Shown in pieces: positions 61,335 through 64,000 of a DNA stretch of 64,000 nt. The notes beneath the pieces are model-generated. The model made no database searches, had not been told where the DNA came from, and saw only the letters and a program-made list of their open reading frames with translations. The stretch's first letter is position 1. Each line of letters begins with the position of its first letter. Both the position numbers and the translations under genes were made by a program. Source of the DNA: Lumbricus rubellus (lineage: Eukaryota > Annelida > Clitellata > Crassiclitellata > Lumbricidae); the NCBI GenBank assembly GCA_945859605.1, contig OX243821.1, positions 35,754,538-35,818,537 of the forward strand, in the 5' to 3' direction.

Positions 61335-63794
61335 GGCCCTTAAAAATGAAAGTTAAAAATAATCAACTGGCACCCCTCCAATCTATTTCAATTATGAAGA
61401 AAATAATTTGTGCAAAATATCTTTGCAATAGGGCAATATTTAGGGGTGCCCCCCGAGCTCTCAAGTTTCAATAATGTACGAGTAAACTTCCACATTATAA
61501 TAGGAATCGCATACTGAAATTTTTAGTGCTTTAATACATTCTGTCGACCTTCTAATGTTTGCAATGCATCAACATTTAATATTTAGTACTTACTTACTTA
61601 TAAAATTACGTGAACTGGATGTAAAGGAAACAAAACCTGCAGCACTAACACTAGTAAAAATGAAGCAACTGCGCACAAATGAGCCAGAATCAATACTCTG
61701 TCTCCTGGTCTGACATCGGCTTTCGACAGAACAAAGATTTCGTCAAGAAATACTACATTCGTTCTTAGCGAAGTGGCTTCCAGCCTTGGCTGTGACGTCA
61801 AGACTTTGAATATCAACCGAAATTCCATTCAACGAGCCAGGGCGAGCAACAGAACCACCAAATCAAACAGCCTTCAATCCGAATTTTTCGCCTTAGTTCC
61901 TTAAACCGTTAATTGGGACGGCAAGTTTCTGGAAGATTTGACATCACGCGAACATGTTGACCGTCTTCCAGTTGATCTCAGGTGTAGGAATTGAACAGTT
62001 ACTGGGCATTCCAAAACTATCCTCAGGAACAGGCTAAGCTCAGGCATCTGCAGTCATCTCAGAGAGAGTGGAATGTTCAAGATCAGCTTGATGCTTTGTG
62101 CTTTGACACCACAGCTAGCAACACAGGTCATCGCTCAGGTGCATGTTTCCTAATAGAGCAAGAATTGAATAAAGATCTCCTTTTCCTGGCATGTCGACAC
62201 CATGTTATGGAACTAATTGATGGGGCTGCATTCGAAAAAACTTCCATTGGAACTTCTACTGGACCTGATGTTCTTCTTTTCAAGAGGTTTCGAGGCCACT
62301 GGAAATTCATTGAAAGCGACAAATTCCAGGTAGCCTCGTCAGATCCTTTGGTGGAATCATTGGTGGCCCCACACCGTTCTCATATCTTGGAGTTTGCTCA
62401 TAGACATTTAGCAACTGCACAGCCACGAGACGATTACATGGAATTTCTCGAGCTCTCAGTTTTCTTTCTTGGAGGTGTTCCTTCTCGTGGAATTCTGTTT
62501 GGAATACCTGGCGCTATGCATGAGGTACAATGGATGACAAAAGTCATCTATACCATAAAGATGTGGCTCTTTTGTGCTCAGTTCAAGAAGACTGCTGCAG
62601 AAGAACGCAGCATTCGTGATATTGCCATCTTTTCAGTTGTTGTCTACCTGAAAACCTGGATAGCTGCGCCAATTGCTGTGGAGGCTCCTCTGAATGACTT
62701 CACTCTTATGGCAAACCTTCTCACATATCCACATACTACAATTTCTTCTGATACAAGCAAGAAGCTAGGGCTTCATTTCTGGTATTTGTCTGAAGAGCTT
62801 ATTGGGATTGCTCTTTTTGATTCAAGGGTATCCAATGACACCAAGAAGCTAATGATTGCTGCCATGGAAGAAGTAGCCCCATATCATCCGCCTTAACGAC
62901 TCAATGTGAAGTCAGATGCATTTCTTGGCATGCACCAGCGGTCTGGAACAATTCTGAAGAACCAACTCCAAGAAACTATTCCAGATGCTTGGTCTGCATG
63001 GACTATCTGAGATGATGCTTTCCAAAGATCCTGCTCGATGGGAAGAGCATTAAGCATTTCGAGAAGCACAAGCAGTACTCAAAGAGTTGGCTGTCGTCAA
63101 TGATAGAGCTGAACGAGGTGTGGCACTCATCCAGGACTTAAATAAAAAGCTAACAAAAGATGAGGATCAGCTTCAATTTCTCATGCAGGCATGGGCGGAG
63201 TTTGGTTTCCGTTCTTCGAGGGACTAATGCCTTCTTAGGGGGGCTAAGCCCAGAAAAGATATCATTTTCATGGTAAAAAAGCTGAATCTTGGCCTTCTTG
63301 GGGGGGGCTTAGCTCCCCCTAGCCCCTGATAAACTCCGCCCATGCCTGCAGGTTGTCAGTGAACATCGACGACAGTTCGCTGTCTGTACGAAAACATATC
63401 TCGTGTCAAATTAGTAGAAAGCAGTGATTCCTGCATTTTGTTGTCCTGTACTGATCATTTACTTCTGTGACCAGCTGAACAGTGAACAATAACTGAATGA
63501 TAATTGAACAGTAAACACTTGTTTCATTGGCATTGTTGCATCACTAGAGTGTATTTTGGTCATCTCTGTAAAATTCTGAGTGACAGTGTGTTGAATATAG
63601 TTTGGTTGAAAATGTATGATTCAATAGATCAAATTTGTATTAAAGAATAAACTTCGGCGCCCCAGGGGCACCCCTAAATGTTTTGCAATTCCAAAATCCT
63701 TTTAAACATAATGTTATTTCTATAATTGGCATGGATTGAAAGGGTGCCAGACAAAATTTTACGATTTTTATTTTTTGGCTGTATGCTAAGGGCC
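61335..63794 (+). mobile_element. DNA transposon with long TIRs and a broken transposase gene
   Basis: Inverted ends GGCCCTTA...ACTGGCACCCC... and ...ATTTAGGGGTGCC over about 110 bp (61335-61460 against 63665-63794). Inside, plus strand, a degraded gene runs from about 61650 to 63414. It has WDGKFLEDLTSREHVDRLPV-like residues in a first frame, a shift near 62075, then a 301-codon frame (to 62896) with ALCFDTTASNTGHRSGAC, LLFLACRHHVMELI and VLLFKRFRGHWKFIE, then further shifts and an end QFAVCTKTYLVSN. The D in FDTTASNTG and the CRHH block look like an RNase-H-fold transposase. I recall similar proteins from many invertebrate genomes, but the superfamily is not assigned. Confidence 0.8.
63190..63344. 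mobile_element. 155-bp MITE nested in the transposase gene
   Basis: Ends CATGGGCGGAGTTT and AAACTCCGCCCATG; flanks CATGCAGG (63182-63189) and CCTGCAGG (63345-63352), an 8-bp duplication with one mismatch, as for hAT. Removing it rejoins the host frame at FLMQ and VVSEH. Confidence 0.82.
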
Positions 63795-63805
63795 GGCCTA
63801 AATTG

Positions 63806-63809
<4 letters not shown>

Positions 63810-63838
<29 letters not shown>

Positions 63839-63990
63839 GCGTAAACAAACTTCTATATGAGATTGTGAAGCTTTATGCATGTATGCATGCATGTATGTAT
63901 GTATGTATGTATGTATGTATGTATGAATGTATGTATGTATATATAATTATATGCTTGAATGTATGTATGCATGTATGACTTTGTATGTGT
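63810..63990 (+). repeat. (TA)n and (ATGT)n simple repeats
   Basis: TATATATA at 63812-63838, then ATGTATGT words to the window end. Confidence 0.9.
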
Positions 63991-64000
63991 GTATATATTT

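Overview
This is a metazoan nuclear genome window, AT-rich and packed with introns and repeats. No operons, Shine-Dalgarno sites or bacterial genes are visible. Several LINE clades, tRNA-derived SINEs sharing LINE tails, and hAT, mariner, piggyBac and Helitron copies suggest an invertebrate, perhaps a marine one. The species cannot be fixed from the sequence. One 200-base assembly gap lies at 53,801-54,000.

Three conserved gene types can be reconstructed exon by exon. (1) Bases 6-6,309, minus strand: the 5' part of an SLC8B1/NCLX-type mitochondrial Na+/Ca2+ exchanger, five exons, one intron of the U12 AT-AC class, running off the left edge. (2) Bases 13,132-25,011, plus strand: a complete 11-exon POLDIP2 gene (339 residues). 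(3) Bases 31,559-37,344 and 48,225-51,114, plus strand: two intact three-exon copies (350 residues each) of the mitochondrial E3 ligase MUL1, made by a segmental duplication. A third, gene-less copy of the downstream part lies at about 40.9-44.1 kb.

The strongest unexplained signal is a family of 27 short modules. Each has an ACACCTTTTAAACG-type box and, downstream, a TATATAA box. The box-to-TATA spacing is exactly 28 bp in 25 modules and 38 bp in the other two. This geometry resembles snRNA-type (SNAPc/PSE plus TATA) promoters. Nine modules are clustered in POLDIP2 intron 9, six follow the gene, three lie in MUL1 introns, and nine are on the minus strand as three paralogous trios. Several share a second conserved box about 46-52 bp past TATA. 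Hairpins with compensatory base changes lie between some modules, and one module is followed by a 12-base match to the U2 snRNA 5' end. This looks like an array of small-RNA transcription units, relics of one, or a dispersed repeat carrying such promoters.

The rest is mobile and simple-sequence DNA: RTE-like and L2/CR1-like LINEs; two SINE families; hAT elements with 8-bp target duplications, one inserted exactly at the end of another; an internally deleted piggyBac with TTAA ends; a mariner relic; Helitron ends; a 2.46-kb transposon with long inverted repeats that carries a nested MITE; and large minisatellites with 15-, 17-, 18-, 19- and 21-bp units. The long open frames in those minisatellites are artefacts. 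Between the genes the stretches at about 6.8-8.9, 10.3-11.0, 11.9-12.7, 25.3-26.1, 29.8-30.8, 57.7-58.2 and 59.8-60.4 kb hold little or nothing that can be recognised.
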